Assembly: GCA_963793645.1 (NCBI GenBank)
Contig: CAWCAW010000007.1
Coordinates: 1 to 64,000 of the forward strand
Direction: 5' to 3'
DNA: 64,000 nt
Origin: CAWCAW01 sp963793645
Lineage (GTDB): Bacteria; Actinomycetota; Acidimicrobiia; Acidimicrobiales; UBA8190
A program made the translations under genes and the position numbers. Positions 1 to 7,726 of the stretch are shown here, one piece after another (within the stretch, counting starts at the first letter, position 1; each line of letters opens with the position of its first letter). The notes beneath the pieces are model-generated. The model ran no database searches, was not told the DNA's origin, and saw nothing but the letters and a program-made list of their open reading frames with translations.

Positions 1-154
1 CTAGCTCCTCGGCCGCTAGCTCTTCGGTCGGGTACTCCACGTGCTCGGTCTCTTCTGTTCTCGTCACCGGCTCGCTCCTCAGTTCTCGCCACTTGCTCTG
101 TCTGACCACCTGCCCGCTGACCACCTGCCCGCTGACCGCCTGCCCGCTGACCAC
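1..154 (-). CDS. possible 5' part of a protein cut by the left edge
   Basis: On the minus strand one frame is free of stops from about 307 to the window edge. A GTG at 154, with a G-rich stretch just upstream, could open it. The frame would begin with three VVSGQ-like pentapeptides, coded by the short tandem repeat here, followed by an acidic, charged stretch ending in TEELAAEEL at the edge. I do not recognise it. Codon use is not convincingly that of a gene and the rest lies outside the window, so this is a weak call; the stretch could equally be non-coding. Confidence 0.2.
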   Translation of the reverse strand, partial: MVSGQAVSGQVVSGQVVRQSKWRELRSEPVTRTEETEHVEYPTEELAAEEL

Positions 155-163
155 CTGCTCGGT
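104..163. repeat. 15-bp imperfect tandem repeat, about four copies
   Basis: Units of the form GACCACCTGCCCGCT follow each other at 104, 119, 134 and 149. The third has one change and the fourth several. There are no spacers, so it is not a CRISPR array. It looks like a small slippage repeat. Confidence 0.7.
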
Positions 164-468
164 GCTCCCCCACCCTGCCCCGTGACGACGGCAAAGGCCA
201 GCGCCACGCGGTGTCCAGCTTGGCGCCTGGGAGCCTGGGCGTTGCCTCGGCGGCCGTTTCACGGCGGCGAAACGTTCGATCGGCGGAGATTGCAAGGGAT
301 GCGAAAGCTAACCAAACATCCTGGTGAGACGCCCAGGCGGCCCATGCCCCGGGGTTTGAAGCCACGCCACTGGTACCCCCAGGGGATTTGCATCCACGTT
401 CAGTCACAACACGGGGGCTAGCTTCAACCCGACCCCGGGCGGGGTAAGCCCCGAGGGAGGAGACCAAC

Positions 469-618
469 GTGGCATCGTACGAGGGTTACTGCGTCAAATG
501 CCGTGAGAAGCAGCAGTTCGATGGGCAGGAGGTCGAGCTGGCCAATGGCCGTCGGGCCGCCCAAGGAACGTGCCCCGTATGCGGGACGAAGATGAACCGC
601 ATCTTGGGAAAGAAGTAG
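469..618 (+). CDS. DUF5679-like zinc-ribbon miniprotein
   Basis: A 49-residue protein starting at GTG 469, with the ribosome-binding sequence GGAGG at 456-460 eight bases upstream. It reads VASYEGYCVKCREKQQF at the N-terminus and has a second CPVCG pair near residue 37. The two CxxC knuckles (residues 8-11 and 35-38) should bind one zinc ion. Short proteins of this type (DUF5679) are frequent in actinobacteria and have no assigned function. The C-terminus is basic (NRILGKK), which would suit nucleic-acid or ribosome contact, but that is inference. The stop lies 30 bp from the converging Ppx gene. Family assignment rests on the pattern and length only. Confidence 0.85.
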   Translation: MASYEGYCVKCREKQQFDGQEVELANGRRAAQGTCPVCGTKMNRILGKK

Positions 619-648
619 CTGGCGCACGCCAGTGCAAAGGGACCCGGT

Positions 649-1605
649 TCAAAGGGCCCCAGCGATGTCGAGCGCGTCGAGTAGCGCTCCCTCTCGCAAC
701 CCCCATTCGCTGACCACATAGCGATCCACAGCCAATTCGGTCGCCGTGGCGGCGAGGATGGCGGCGCCCACGGGGAGGATGTCGGCTCTTCGAGCCTGCA
801 TTCCGGGTAGGGCCAGCCGCTGTTTGAGACTGAGATTGCCGAGGAGATCGGCCAATTCGCGCACCTGGTCGGCGGGAAGCTCGACTTGGTTGACTTCGCC
901 GGGCCCACCGGACGCTCGACGCCGGGCCTTGCCGGTCGCCACGCGTGCCAAGGCCCGCGCCGTCCCTCCGCTCACGATTGTCCGGGTCGCCACGCCGCCG
1001 TAGCCGGCCAGCTGGGCGCGCACGGGTAGCAACGCTTCGGCCGTTCTGCGGCGCGCCAGGGCGCGCTGCTCGGGGGTGAGAGGGTCTCCGGCTCCGAGTT
1101 CGCCGCTCAGTCGAGCCGCACCCACCCCCACGCTGGTGGCGAAGGCCAGGCGATTGGCATCCCCCACCGCCACTTCCAGACTGCCCCCGCCAAGATCGAG
1201 GCCCAGACACAGGCCGGGTCCGGTCCACACGCCCGCCCGTTGTCCGACAAAAGAGAGCCGGGCCTCCTCCTCACCGCCAAGCACCGTGATGGGGGTCCCC
1301 ACGGCTCGTTGGAGGCGTTCGACTACGTCCTCATTGTTAGCCGCATCCCGGATGGCAGCCGTGGCGAGCGCCACGACGACCTCGACGCGCACCTCGGAGA
1401 GGGCTCCTCGGAGCCGCTTGACTGACGCCACCGCGGCGGCCACCCGATCACGCGGGATGCTCCCACTGGCGCCCACCGATAGGCCCAAATTGAGGAGCGC
1501 TCGGCGATGGAGAACAGGGGTCAGGGCGCCGCCCGGTCCCACCTCGCACACAAGGAGGTGAAACGAGCTGCTTCCGAGGTCCCACACGGCAGCCCGTTGC
1601 GGCAT
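649..1605 (-). CDS. Ppx/GppA family exopolyphosphatase / pppGpp phosphohydrolase
   Basis: A 318-residue ASKHA-fold phosphatase. It shows the first phosphate loop DLGSSSFHLLV (residues 9-19), the GGEEEARLSF segment that follows the first beta-sheet core in this family, and the second loop LDLGGGSLEV. Length matches the short single-module actinobacterial Ppx proteins, which hydrolyse terminal phosphates of inorganic polyphosphate or the 5' phosphate of pppGpp; sequence alone does not decide between them. An in-frame ATG lies at 1626, but ATG 1605 is preceded by TAGGTT with a 7-nt gap, the leaderless arrangement seen at many genes here, and MPQRAAVWDLGSSS is the family-like start. It converges on the zinc-ribbon gene. 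Confidence 0.88.
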   Translation of the reverse strand: MPQRAAVWDLGSSSFHLLVCEVGPGGALTPVLHRRALLNLGLSVGASGSIPRDRVAAAVASVKRLRGALSEVRVEVVVALATAAIRDAANNEDVVERLQRAVGTPITVLGGEEEARLSFVGQRAGVWTGPGLCLGLDLGGGSLEVAVGDANRLAFATSVGVGAARLSGELGAGDPLTPEQRALARRRTAEALLPVRAQLAGYGGVATRTIVSGGTARALARVATGKARRRASGGPGEVNQVELPADQVRELADLLGNLSLKQRLALPGMQARRADILPVGAAILAATATELAVDRYVVSEWGLREGALLDALDIAGAL

Positions 1606-1612
1606 CCCCACG

Positions 1613-1618
1613 AACCTA
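1613..1618 (-). promoter_or_regulatory. -10 box TAGGTT of a likely leaderless ppx transcript
   Basis: TAGGTT on the minus strand ends 7 nt before ATG 1605, which places the expected transcription start on or next to the start codon. It decides 1605 over the upstream ATG at 1626. No convincing -35 box is seen. Confidence 0.55.
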
Positions 1619-1807
1619 TCTCCCATCGATGCCCTGGCTCACGATTGCCTCATCGCGCATTTCGGCCGTGGCACCGTCACCGCTTTGACCGATCGTTTCG
1701 TCATTTCTGAGGGCATCGGTTTGTCTCGCCGAGCCGTAGCATTGGGGCTCGCCCACATAGCGAAGACAGCACAAGGGTGAAACTCAGCCGTCGGGGAAGG
1801 GGGAAAG

Positions 1808-2788
1808 ATGAGCGGCGTGTCGCAAGGCCCGGGCTGGTGGCAGACGCCGGACGGACGATGGCGTCCACCCGAAGAGCGTCCCCGCCAGGACACGGCACCC
1901 GGTCCTGCGCCCAGTCCCGATCCCTCCCCGGATTTTGCCGCCGTGGCGGTGCCGGCCTCGCGCCGGCCCGTGATCGCATTCCTGTCGTCGGCCAAAGGCG
2001 GCGTCGTACTCGGCCTGGTGTTCGTTCTCGTGGTTGCCATCGTTGCGCTCGTCATCGCGAGCGGGAACAAAGGACCGGGCCCGTCCGCGGCGGGAAATAC
2101 GGGCGGGTCATTGCCATCCTCCTCAACGGCTCCGTCAGGGTCCACCACGTCACCATCCCCGGTGACCTCGACGTCGACATCGCGTTCTTCCACATCGACC
2201 ACCACTCCTACCTCCACCACACGTCCAGCTGTCACGGCCTCGCTCACCAAAACCTCTGATCCCGCCGTCGACGACGTCCGCGTGGCGTCGGGACCTGCCG
2301 GGGGCGGGAACAAGATCACCATCACTGGGTCCGCGCTGACCGGAGCGTCGAAGGTGATGTTCGGGGACGTGGTGACGACGAGTTTCAAGGTGAACGAGAA
2401 CGGCACCAAGATTCTCGTGCGTCCCCCGGCGCAGCCCGCAGGTACTGTCAACGTGACCGTCACCACGGCCGCCGGGACGAGCCTCGTCAGCCCCGACGAC
2501 CAGTACACCTATCTGGGCGCCAGGATCACCAAGGTCGCACCGAAAGAAGGTCCAGCCGGGACGATGGTGATCATCCTCGGAACAGATTTCACCGGTGCCA
2601 GCGAAGTGAGCTTCGGCACCACGTCGGTCGGGCCCTACTTCTCGGTCACCAGCGAGCCGTTTCGCGCTCTGGGCACCGAGATCATCACCTTTGCCCCGGC
2701 GGGGGGGACGGGAACCGTTCCCATCGAAGTGACGACGCCAGGCGGAACCAGTACGACGTCGGGAAACGACGAGTTCACGTACTCCTGA
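1808..2788 (+). CDS. membrane-anchored protein with two IPT/TIG domains
   Basis: 326 residues. The N-terminus has a Trp-rich WWQTPDGRWRPP motif (about residues 11-22), like the DUF2510 motif found before transmembrane segments in actinobacterial proteins. One membrane helix (about 61-83, VLGLVFVLVVAIVALVIASG) is followed by a Ser/Thr/Pro-rich linker (about 90-150) and two IPT/TIG immunoglobulin-like domains (about 152-235 and 237-326), each with a GxxFTGAS.V.FG-type core. The topology implies display of the IPT domains outside the cell. ATG 1808 is preceded by a purine-rich GGGAAGGGGGAAAG stretch. The next gene, a secreted S53 peptidase on the same strand, ends in a related IPT domain, so the two may share a surface ligand or partner; that is inference. 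Confidence 0.75.
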   Translation: MSGVSQGPGWWQTPDGRWRPPEERPRQDTAPGPAPSPDPSPDFAAVAVPASRRPVIAFLSSAKGGVVLGLVFVLVVAIVALVIASGNKGPGPSAAGNTGGSLPSSSTAPSGSTTSPSPVTSTSTSRSSTSTTTPTSTTRPAVTASLTKTSDPAVDDVRVASGPAGGGNKITITGSALTGASKVMFGDVVTTSFKVNENGTKILVRPPAQPAGTVNVTVTTAAGTSLVSPDDQYTYLGARITKVAPKEGPAGTMVIILGTDFTGASEVSFGTTSVGPYFSVTSEPFRALGTEIITFAPAGGTGTVPIEVTTPGGTSTTSGNDEFTYS

Positions 2789-2907
2789 ACCGGGGCCTCG
2801 CCCTGCTCGCGAGGTCCAGGACCACGTTCCCCAAAATTGGGGATGCTCCGCTGGCACATTTCATCTAGGAAGGCTCGTAGTTTGAAATGCGACTCAAGGA
2901 GGGCTGG

Positions 2908-5271
2908 ATGCGAAGGTCGGTTGCACTTCTTGCGTCGTTAGCGGTGGTGTCGTCGGGCGTCGTCGGGCTGAGCGCCGCCACCGCGTCTGCCCGCGTGCCG
3001 ACAGCGCGAATAGGGCATGCGCCGCACGTCCCGGCGGGAGCAGTGGCTCGTCACGCGCTGGGCAACAACGTGATGCTTCATGTCGATGTGACATTGCAGC
3101 CACGCGATCCGGCCGGGCTTGCGCAGTATGCCGAAGCCGTCTCGACTCCCGGTTCCGCCCTTTATCGGCACTACATCACCCCCACCCAGTTCGCCGACCA
3201 ATTCGGTCCGACCACGGCGTCGATTCGGTCGGTGGCCGACGCAATTCGAGCCGCCGGGCTGCGGCCCGGGGCGGTAAGCGCCAACGACTTGAGCATCCCG
3301 ATTCGGGCCACCGCCGGCGCATTGAGTAGCGCCTTTTCGACCGGTTTCCGCCAGTACGCCCTCCCCAGTGGGCGCACTGCTTTCGCCAACACGGCGGCAC
3401 CCCAGGTGCCCGCGTCGGCGGCGCCCTTCGTGCAAGGCGTGGTTGGCCTCGACAACTTGTCGGTGCCCGCTCCTGCGGCCGCCCGTACCGACAGCGACAC
3501 ATCAAAGGCAGCGGCGGCGAATACGCCGGTGTCGTCGGCCCATCCAGCCGCCAGCGGCCCCCAATCCTGTTCAGCGCAGGCAGGCAACGCCACAGCGAGC
3601 GATTCGTACAGCATGAATCAAATTGCCGCCGCGTACGGATTCACCAGTCTGTACAGCGCCAACGATCTCGGTTACGGCCAAGTGGTGGCGTTGTACGAGC
3701 TCCAGGGCTACAAGACCAAAGATGTGGCTGCCTTCGAGGCTTGCTACGGCATAAGCACTCCCGTGTACAGCGTGAATGTCGACGGCGGTCCCTCGAAGAA
3801 GTCAGGAGTCGGCGAAGCCGACATCGATATCGAGACAGTGGCGAGTGTGGCTCCCGACGCAAAGATTCTCGACTATCAATCCCCGGACACCGGCACGGGC
3901 CCGTATGACAACTGGAACGCCATCGTCTCCCAGGACGCCGCCAAGGTCGTCTCGGGATCCTGGATACTTTGCGAGGATTACGAGCAGAGCGCCCCTGCTC
4001 AAGCCGAGAACACGTTGTTCGAGGAGGCTGCCACCCAGGGCCAGACGATCCTGTCGGCGGCTGGCGACTGGGGGTCCGAGGCGTGCGTCGGCTCCGTTGC
4101 CGGCAGCGACGAATTGAACGTCGACGATCCCGCCAGCCAACCCTTCGTCACCGGTGTGGGTGGGACGCAGTGGAACGCGTCGGGTACACCTCCGGCCGAG
4201 ACGACATGGAACTCCCCCGACGCGCAGTGTGCCCCCGAGGTCCGCACCGGTTGCTGGGGGGCAGGAGGCGGCGGCATCTCCTCTTTGTGGGCGATGCCCT
4301 CATACCAGTCGAATGCGGCGGCCGGCGTGGGCGTGATCAATGCCGATTCATCGGGCACTGCATGTGGCGCGCCATCGGGGTACTGCCGCCAGGTGCCCGA
4401 CGTTTCAGCCCTGTCGGGGCCGTACCCGTACTGGATGTTCGTCAGCAACCGGTGGGGGTCGTGGGGCGGGACGAGCTTGGCGTCACCGCTGTGGGCCGGG
4501 CTGATCGCTTTGACCAACGCGTCGAGCGCGTGTGGAGGCACCACGGTCGGATTTGCCAATCCGCTTCTCTACAGCGTGGCCGGAACTGATCCCAGCGCCT
4601 TCAACGACATCACGACCGGGAACAATGATCTCACCGGAGGCAACGGCAGGCTCTACCCGGCGGGGACCGGATACGACGAGGCGACGGGCATAGGCACACC
4701 CAATGGAGCCGTGTTGGCGCATGATTTGTGCGATGCGGGCACCACTACTGATGCGGTGACTGTCACCAGCCCTGGTTCGCATCTCAGTTACATCGGAAGC
4801 GGTGCCAGCGTGCAGGTGCATGCCACCGACACCACGCCTCATCAGACTCTCAGCTACAGCGCCTACGGACTTCCCACCGGGCTGTCCATCTCGTCTGCCG
4901 GGCTCATCTCAGGCACGGTCACGACATCGGGAGCGTTTTCGCCGGTGGTCATCGCCGAAGACGGGACCCACGAAGCAGGATCGGTCACCTTCGCCTGGTC
5001 GGTACCGGCCCGGGTGACCAAGATCAGTCCGACGAAAGGTCCGGCCTCAGGCGGGACCAAGGTGGCCATTCATGGATCGGGCTTCTCCGGCGCCACCGAG
5101 GTGATCTTCGGAGCGCGGACCGTGGCGGCCTCCAGCTTCACGGTGAACAAGGCGGGGACCAAGATCACCGTCCATTCTCCGGGTGGCTCCGGTACAGCCA
5201 CCGTGCAGGTCGTCGGACCATCGGGCACCAGCCAGTCGACCCCGAGTACGCAGTTCACCTACGACGCCTGA
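2908..5271 (+). CDS. secreted S53 family serine-carboxyl peptidase (sedolisin/kumamolisin type)
   Basis: 787 residues counted from ATG 2908. Order: signal peptide (about 1-30, ending ATASA), pro-kumamolisin activation domain (about 35-185), catalytic S53 domain (about 215-610), an Ig-like segment (about 615-700) and a C-terminal IPT/TIG domain (about 705-787). The catalytic residues are visible: Glu303 and Asp307 in GEADID, and Ser523 in GGTSLASP. Late acidic residues in FNDITTGNN and GYDEATGIGTPNG fit the calcium site. S53 enzymes mature by self-cleavage of the prodomain and work best in acid, outside the cell. An ATG at 2887 is in frame, but AAGGAGGG at 2896-2903 lies just before ATG 2908, so 2908 is preferred. 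It converges on 5278-5829 with only 6 bp between the stops. Confidence 0.9.
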   Translation: MRRSVALLASLAVVSSGVVGLSAATASARVPTARIGHAPHVPAGAVARHALGNNVMLHVDVTLQPRDPAGLAQYAEAVSTPGSALYRHYITPTQFADQFGPTTASIRSVADAIRAAGLRPGAVSANDLSIPIRATAGALSSAFSTGFRQYALPSGRTAFANTAAPQVPASAAPFVQGVVGLDNLSVPAPAAARTDSDTSKAAAANTPVSSAHPAASGPQSCSAQAGNATASDSYSMNQIAAAYGFTSLYSANDLGYGQVVALYELQGYKTKDVAAFEACYGISTPVYSVNVDGGPSKKSGVGEADIDIETVASVAPDAKILDYQSPDTGTGPYDNWNAIVSQDAAKVVSGSWILCEDYEQSAPAQAENTLFEEAATQGQTILSAAGDWGSEACVGSVAGSDELNVDDPASQPFVTGVGGTQWNASGTPPAETTWNSPDAQCAPEVRTGCWGAGGGGISSLWAMPSYQSNAAAGVGVINADSSGTACGAPSGYCRQVPDVSALSGPYPYWMFVSNRWGSWGGTSLASPLWAGLIALTNASSACGGTTVGFANPLLYSVAGTDPSAFNDITTGNNDLTGGNGRLYPAGTGYDEATGIGTPNGAVLAHDLCDAGTTTDAVTVTSPGSHLSYIGSGASVQVHATDTTPHQTLSYSAYGLPTGLSISSAGLISGTVTTSGAFSPVVIAEDGTHEAGSVTFAWSVPARVTKISPTKGPASGGTKVAIHGSGFSGATEVIFGARTVAASSFTVNKAGTKITVHSPGGSGTATVQVVGPSGTSQSTPSTQFTYDA

Positions 5272-5277
5272 GGCCAC

Positions 5278-5829
5278 CTACACGCGTTTCACGTAGCTCT
5301 GACTTTGCAGGACGCTGTCGAAGAAAGCGGGATGTACTCGACTCATCGTCACCCACCGACGTGAGGCGTCGAGGGAAATGCCGACCGAGCATTGTTGCAA
5401 GCGGTGTAACTCGACGACCCACCGCACCAGCGCCATGAGCGCGCCAACGGCGGCTATCACTCCGAGGACCCGGCCGTCGAAAGTGTCATGCGTTACCCCG
5501 ACGAGGGCGGCGGCCACCAATCCCAGGGTGGCAAGCGACGCCATCCAACAGGCTCCTCGGGCCGCCCGAAACCGCTCGTTGGCCGCCGCTGAAAAAGGAA
5601 CCTGCACGGTCAAGACGCCGGCGGGACCACGGGCCATGGCGAACATGAGCAGCCCTAACCAACCGAGCGGGCCGGCGAGGAGAAGAAGCCACGCGATGCC
5701 ACCGCCATAGCCGGTGCCCACCTTGGTGCGGATGACGAGCCGGTCGACGGTCGGTGTCCCTTCCTTGACGCAGATGGGAGGGAGCGTTCCGCGTATCGCA
5801 TCATCGACAAATACGGTCGCCTGAGCCAT
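5278..5829 (-). CDS. membrane protein of unknown function
   Basis: 183 residues starting at ATG 5829, with GGAGGTGA seven bases upstream. A polar N-terminus (MAQATVFVDDAIRGTLPPICVKEG) precedes a hydrophobic pair near residues 43-66 and two more membrane segments near 90-112 and 118-140. The C-terminal quarter is soluble and contains WVTMSRVHPAFFDSV. The pattern of two hydrophobic hairpins with cytoplasmic ends is common in actinobacterial hypothetical proteins. I recognise no catalytic or transport motif. It converges on the S53 peptidase. Confidence 0.7.
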   Translation of the reverse strand: MAQATVFVDDAIRGTLPPICVKEGTPTVDRLVIRTKVGTGYGGGIAWLLLLAGPLGWLGLLMFAMARGPAGVLTVQVPFSAAANERFRAARGACWMASLATLGLVAAALVGVTHDTFDGRVLGVIAAVGALMALVRWVVELHRLQQCSVGISLDASRRWVTMSRVHPAFFDSVLQSQSYVKRV

Positions 5830-6018
5830 GAGTCACCTCCGACCTCCATCCATCCTCACACATGCCGGACTCGATGCGTCCGTCGAGACGATGGTGCAGG
5901 TCGCCGTCCCCTACACTGCTCTTGTTCGCTGACGCTTCTGTCAGCCCTCGAATCGTGTGCTCAGCAGGCGTTGCGCCCAGCAGCACATGTCGTGACAGGG
6001 CAGATCAGGGCTATCCGA

Positions 6019-6093
6019 CGGGGAGTAGCGCAGCCTGGTTAGCGCACCTGCTTTGGGAGCAGGAGGTCGCGGGTTCGAATCCCGCCTCCCCGA
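6019..6093 (+). tRNA. tRNA-Pro (anticodon TGG)
   Basis: All four stems are visible. The acceptor is CGGGGAG (6019-6025) with CTCCCCG (6086-6092) and discriminator A6093. The D stem is GCGC (6028-6031/6042-6045). The anticodon stem is CCTGC/GCAGG around the loop TTTGGGA, giving anticodon TGG at 6054-6056. The T stem is GCGGG/CCCGC with TTCGAAT in the loop. The C1-G72 pair and A73 are typical of tRNA-Pro. CCA is not encoded. A transposon-like cassette begins 24 bp downstream. Confidence 0.97.
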
Positions 6094-6116
6094 CGCCAAC
6101 AGTGCCGCCGCAACGC

Positions 6117-6124
6117 GGTTTGAC
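6117..6124 (+). repeat. left 8-bp target-site duplication of the cargo cassette
   Basis: GGTTTGAC directly abuts the left terminal repeat at 6125. The identical octamer directly follows the right terminal repeat at 7719-7726. Eight base pairs is the duplication length usual for ISL3-family transposition. Confidence 0.8.
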
Positions 6125-6146
6125 GGCTCTTCGGATTCTGACGGGG
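6125..6146 (+). repeat. left terminal inverted repeat of the cassette
   Basis: Begins GGCTCTTCGG and ends CGGGG. The ten outer bases are identical to both ends of the intact ISL3 element; the centre differs. Confidence 0.75.
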
Positions 6147-6156
6147 TGGACCGCGC

Positions 6157-6231
6157 TCATCTGACGACGATCGAGCCGAGGACCCGCCAGTTCGGCCTGC
6201 CGGCATAGAGCAGGGCTCGTATGCGGTAGTT
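6157..6231 (-). pseudogene. 3' remnant of an ISL3-family transposase gene
   Basis: Minus-strand codons ending at the TGA at 6157 read NYRIRALLYAGRPNWRVLGS followed by IVVR, nearly identical to the last 24 residues of the intact transposase at 28058-29374. The similarity covers 6125-6232 (roughly 87 % at DNA level by eye) and stops exactly where a second terminal-repeat copy begins at 6233. Only the extreme C-terminus and the IS end survive, so it cannot encode a working enzyme. Its value is as proof of descent of the cassette end from an ISL3 element. Confidence 0.85.
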
Positions 6232-6232
6232 C

Positions 6233-6254
6233 GGCCCTTCGGAAATGAGCGGGG
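6233..6254 (+). repeat. internal copy of the cassette end
   Basis: This 22-mer matches the reverse complement of the right end (7697-7718) at 21 of 22 positions and is oriented like the left end. It may mark the older left boundary of a smaller unit, 6233-7718, before the ISL3 remnant was added. Confidence 0.65.
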
Positions 6255-6373
6255 TCTGCCAGCCCGGCCCACCGGGTGCTCGCGGTAGTTGCCTTCCCCA
6301 ACCCGGCACATCGGGGCGAGTCGGTGGGGCCTCCCAGTCGACTGACAGGTGCCTCACAGCGAATGTTCGTCGA

Positions 6374-6379
6374 TACGGT
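6374..6379 (+). promoter_or_regulatory. -10 box TACGGT before the cassette gene
   Basis: TACGGT ends 7 nt before ATG 6387, the spacing expected for a leaderless mRNA. It lies inside the cassette, so the cargo gene appears to carry its own promoter. Confidence 0.5.
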
Positions 6380-6386
6380 GTAAGGC

Positions 6387-7622
6387 ATGCTTCGTGAGCC
6401 GACCCGCACCCGAAACACCTCGCAATCCATGCGTGGACTACAGGTGCTGACAGTTCTCGCCCTCGCAGTGACCGCCCTGGTGGCCACTGCATGCCAGCCC
6501 GATGCGGCCCAGTCAGCCGGCCTATCGGCGGCCAAGTCCGCCACCACGACCACGGCTCCGCAGACAGATGCGGCTGGCACTGTGTGGCTCTGTCGTCCCG
6601 GACTGGCCCAGAACCCATGTGACGGGGACTTGAGCACAACCACAGTCACCGCCAGCGGCAAGCGCTCGGTGCAGAAGGACTCCGTGGGAGGCAGGAAGAA
6701 ATACAACTGCTTCTATCTCTACCCGACCGCCAGTAACGAGTCGACGGTCAACTCCGATCTGACGGTCCAGTCGACGGAGACGGCAGACGCAACTGCACAA
6801 GCGGCTCGATTCTCCAAGGACTGCAACGTGTGGGCGCCGATGTACGAGCAGGTGACGGTGAGCGGACTCAGCCAGGCCAACACGACGGACCCCGGCGCCT
6901 ACACCGTTGCCTACGACAGCGTGCTGGCCGACTGGACCGATTTCATCACCAACTACGACAACGGGCTGCCAATCGTCTTGATTGGCCACTCCCAGGGCTC
7001 GATCATGCTGATCAAGTTGATCCAGTCTCAGATCGACAGCACCTCGACACTGCGCAAGCTTGTCGTAGCGGCGATCATCGCCGGGGGCAACGTAGTCGTA
7101 CCCACGGGGCAGACCGTCGGTGGCACGTTCCAACACATCCCTCTGTGCTCCACCACCCAGCTCAGTGGGTGCGTCATCGCCTATTCGAGTTTTCCCTCCC
7201 AGCCCCCAGCCAACGCCAACTTCGGCATCCCTGGACAGGGCATCAGCCTCAACACCGGACAAACGGCTACGTCCGGTGTCCAAGTCGCCTGTGTCAACCC
7301 GGCGGCGCTTGGTGGCGGGACCGCCGACCTCGAGACCTACTGGCCGCTGCAGACGCCTCTGCCGATCCCGTCGATGGCCCCTCCCGCACCCGCCGTGACG
7401 ACACCGTGGCTCTACTACCCCAAACAGTACAAGGCCACGTGTGAGAACCAAGACGGGGCGTCATGGCTGCAGGTCGTACCAGTGGGTGTGACGGGCGACA
7501 CCCGCCCAGTGGTCGATGAGATCGCCGGACCCACGTGGGGCTACCACTTTCAGGACATTAACCTGACCCTCGGCAACCTGGTTGCAGACGTCCACAACGC
7601 CGAGGTCGCCTACAAGGGTTAG
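6387..7622 (+). CDS. secreted DUF3089 alpha/beta-hydrolase-like lipoprotein, cassette cargo
   Basis: 411 residues. A positively charged N-terminus and a hydrophobic stretch end in ALVATAC, so export and perhaps lipid attachment at the Cys near residue 36 are likely (the -3 residue is not the usual Leu). The mature part starts WLCRPGLAQNPC and has the FYLYPT strand typical of DUF3089, then the nucleophile elbow GHSQG with Ser202, and a late YHFQDINL segment that may supply the acid or histidine. The family is thought to have a hydrolase fold; substrates are unknown. It is the only complete gene in the cassette, with its own -10 box. Because it moves with ISL3-type ends it may be recently acquired. 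Confidence 0.8.
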   Translation: MLREPTRTRNTSQSMRGLQVLTVLALAVTALVATACQPDAAQSAGLSAAKSATTTTAPQTDAAGTVWLCRPGLAQNPCDGDLSTTTVTASGKRSVQKDSVGGRKKYNCFYLYPTASNESTVNSDLTVQSTETADATAQAARFSKDCNVWAPMYEQVTVSGLSQANTTDPGAYTVAYDSVLADWTDFITNYDNGLPIVLIGHSQGSIMLIKLIQSQIDSTSTLRKLVVAAIIAGGNVVVPTGQTVGGTFQHIPLCSTTQLSGCVIAYSSFPSQPPANANFGIPGQGISLNTGQTATSGVQVACVNPAALGGGTADLETYWPLQTPLPIPSMAPPAPAVTTPWLYYPKQYKATCENQDGASWLQVVPVGVTGDTRPVVDEIAGPTWGYHFQDINLTLGNLVADVHNAEVAYKG

Positions 7623-7696
7623 CCCCTTATGGCCGGATGTTTAGAGGTCCATGCGGGCCGTTCAAGCACCAGTTGCCTACAGTCGCGAGCGCTGCA

Positions 7697-7718
7697 CCCC
7701 GCTCATTTCCGAAGAGCC
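7697..7718 (-). repeat. right terminal inverted repeat of the cassette
   Basis: The reverse complement begins GGCTCTTCGG and ends GCGGGG, matching the left ends. The duplication GGTTTGAC follows immediately. Confidence 0.75.
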
Positions 7719-7726
7719 GGTTTGAC
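7719..7726 (+). repeat. right 8-bp target-site duplication of the cargo cassette
   Basis: GGTTTGAC, identical to 6117-6124 on the same strand. Confidence 0.8.

Larger units (their letters stand above)
6125..7718. mobile_element. ISL3-related cargo cassette without its own transposase
   Basis: A 1594-bp unit bounded by inverted ends. The left end at 6125-6146 and the reverse complement of the right end at 7697-7718 both begin GGCTCTTCGG and end CGGGG, like the ends of the intact ISL3 element at 28026-29451. Identical 8-bp direct repeats GGTTTGAC flank it. Inside are a short 3' remnant of an ISL3 transposase gene, a second copy of the terminal sequence at 6233-6254 and one complete gene, a secreted DUF3089 hydrolase (6387-7622). 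With no transposase gene it would have to move in trans. This matches the idea of a mobile insertion cassette, known for other IS families. It sits 24 bp after tRNA-Pro. Confidence 0.8.

Noticed and set aside
41..421. 126-codon frame at the left end
   Set aside because: Built on the 15-bp repeat and Arg/Pro-rich; no start signal or motif.
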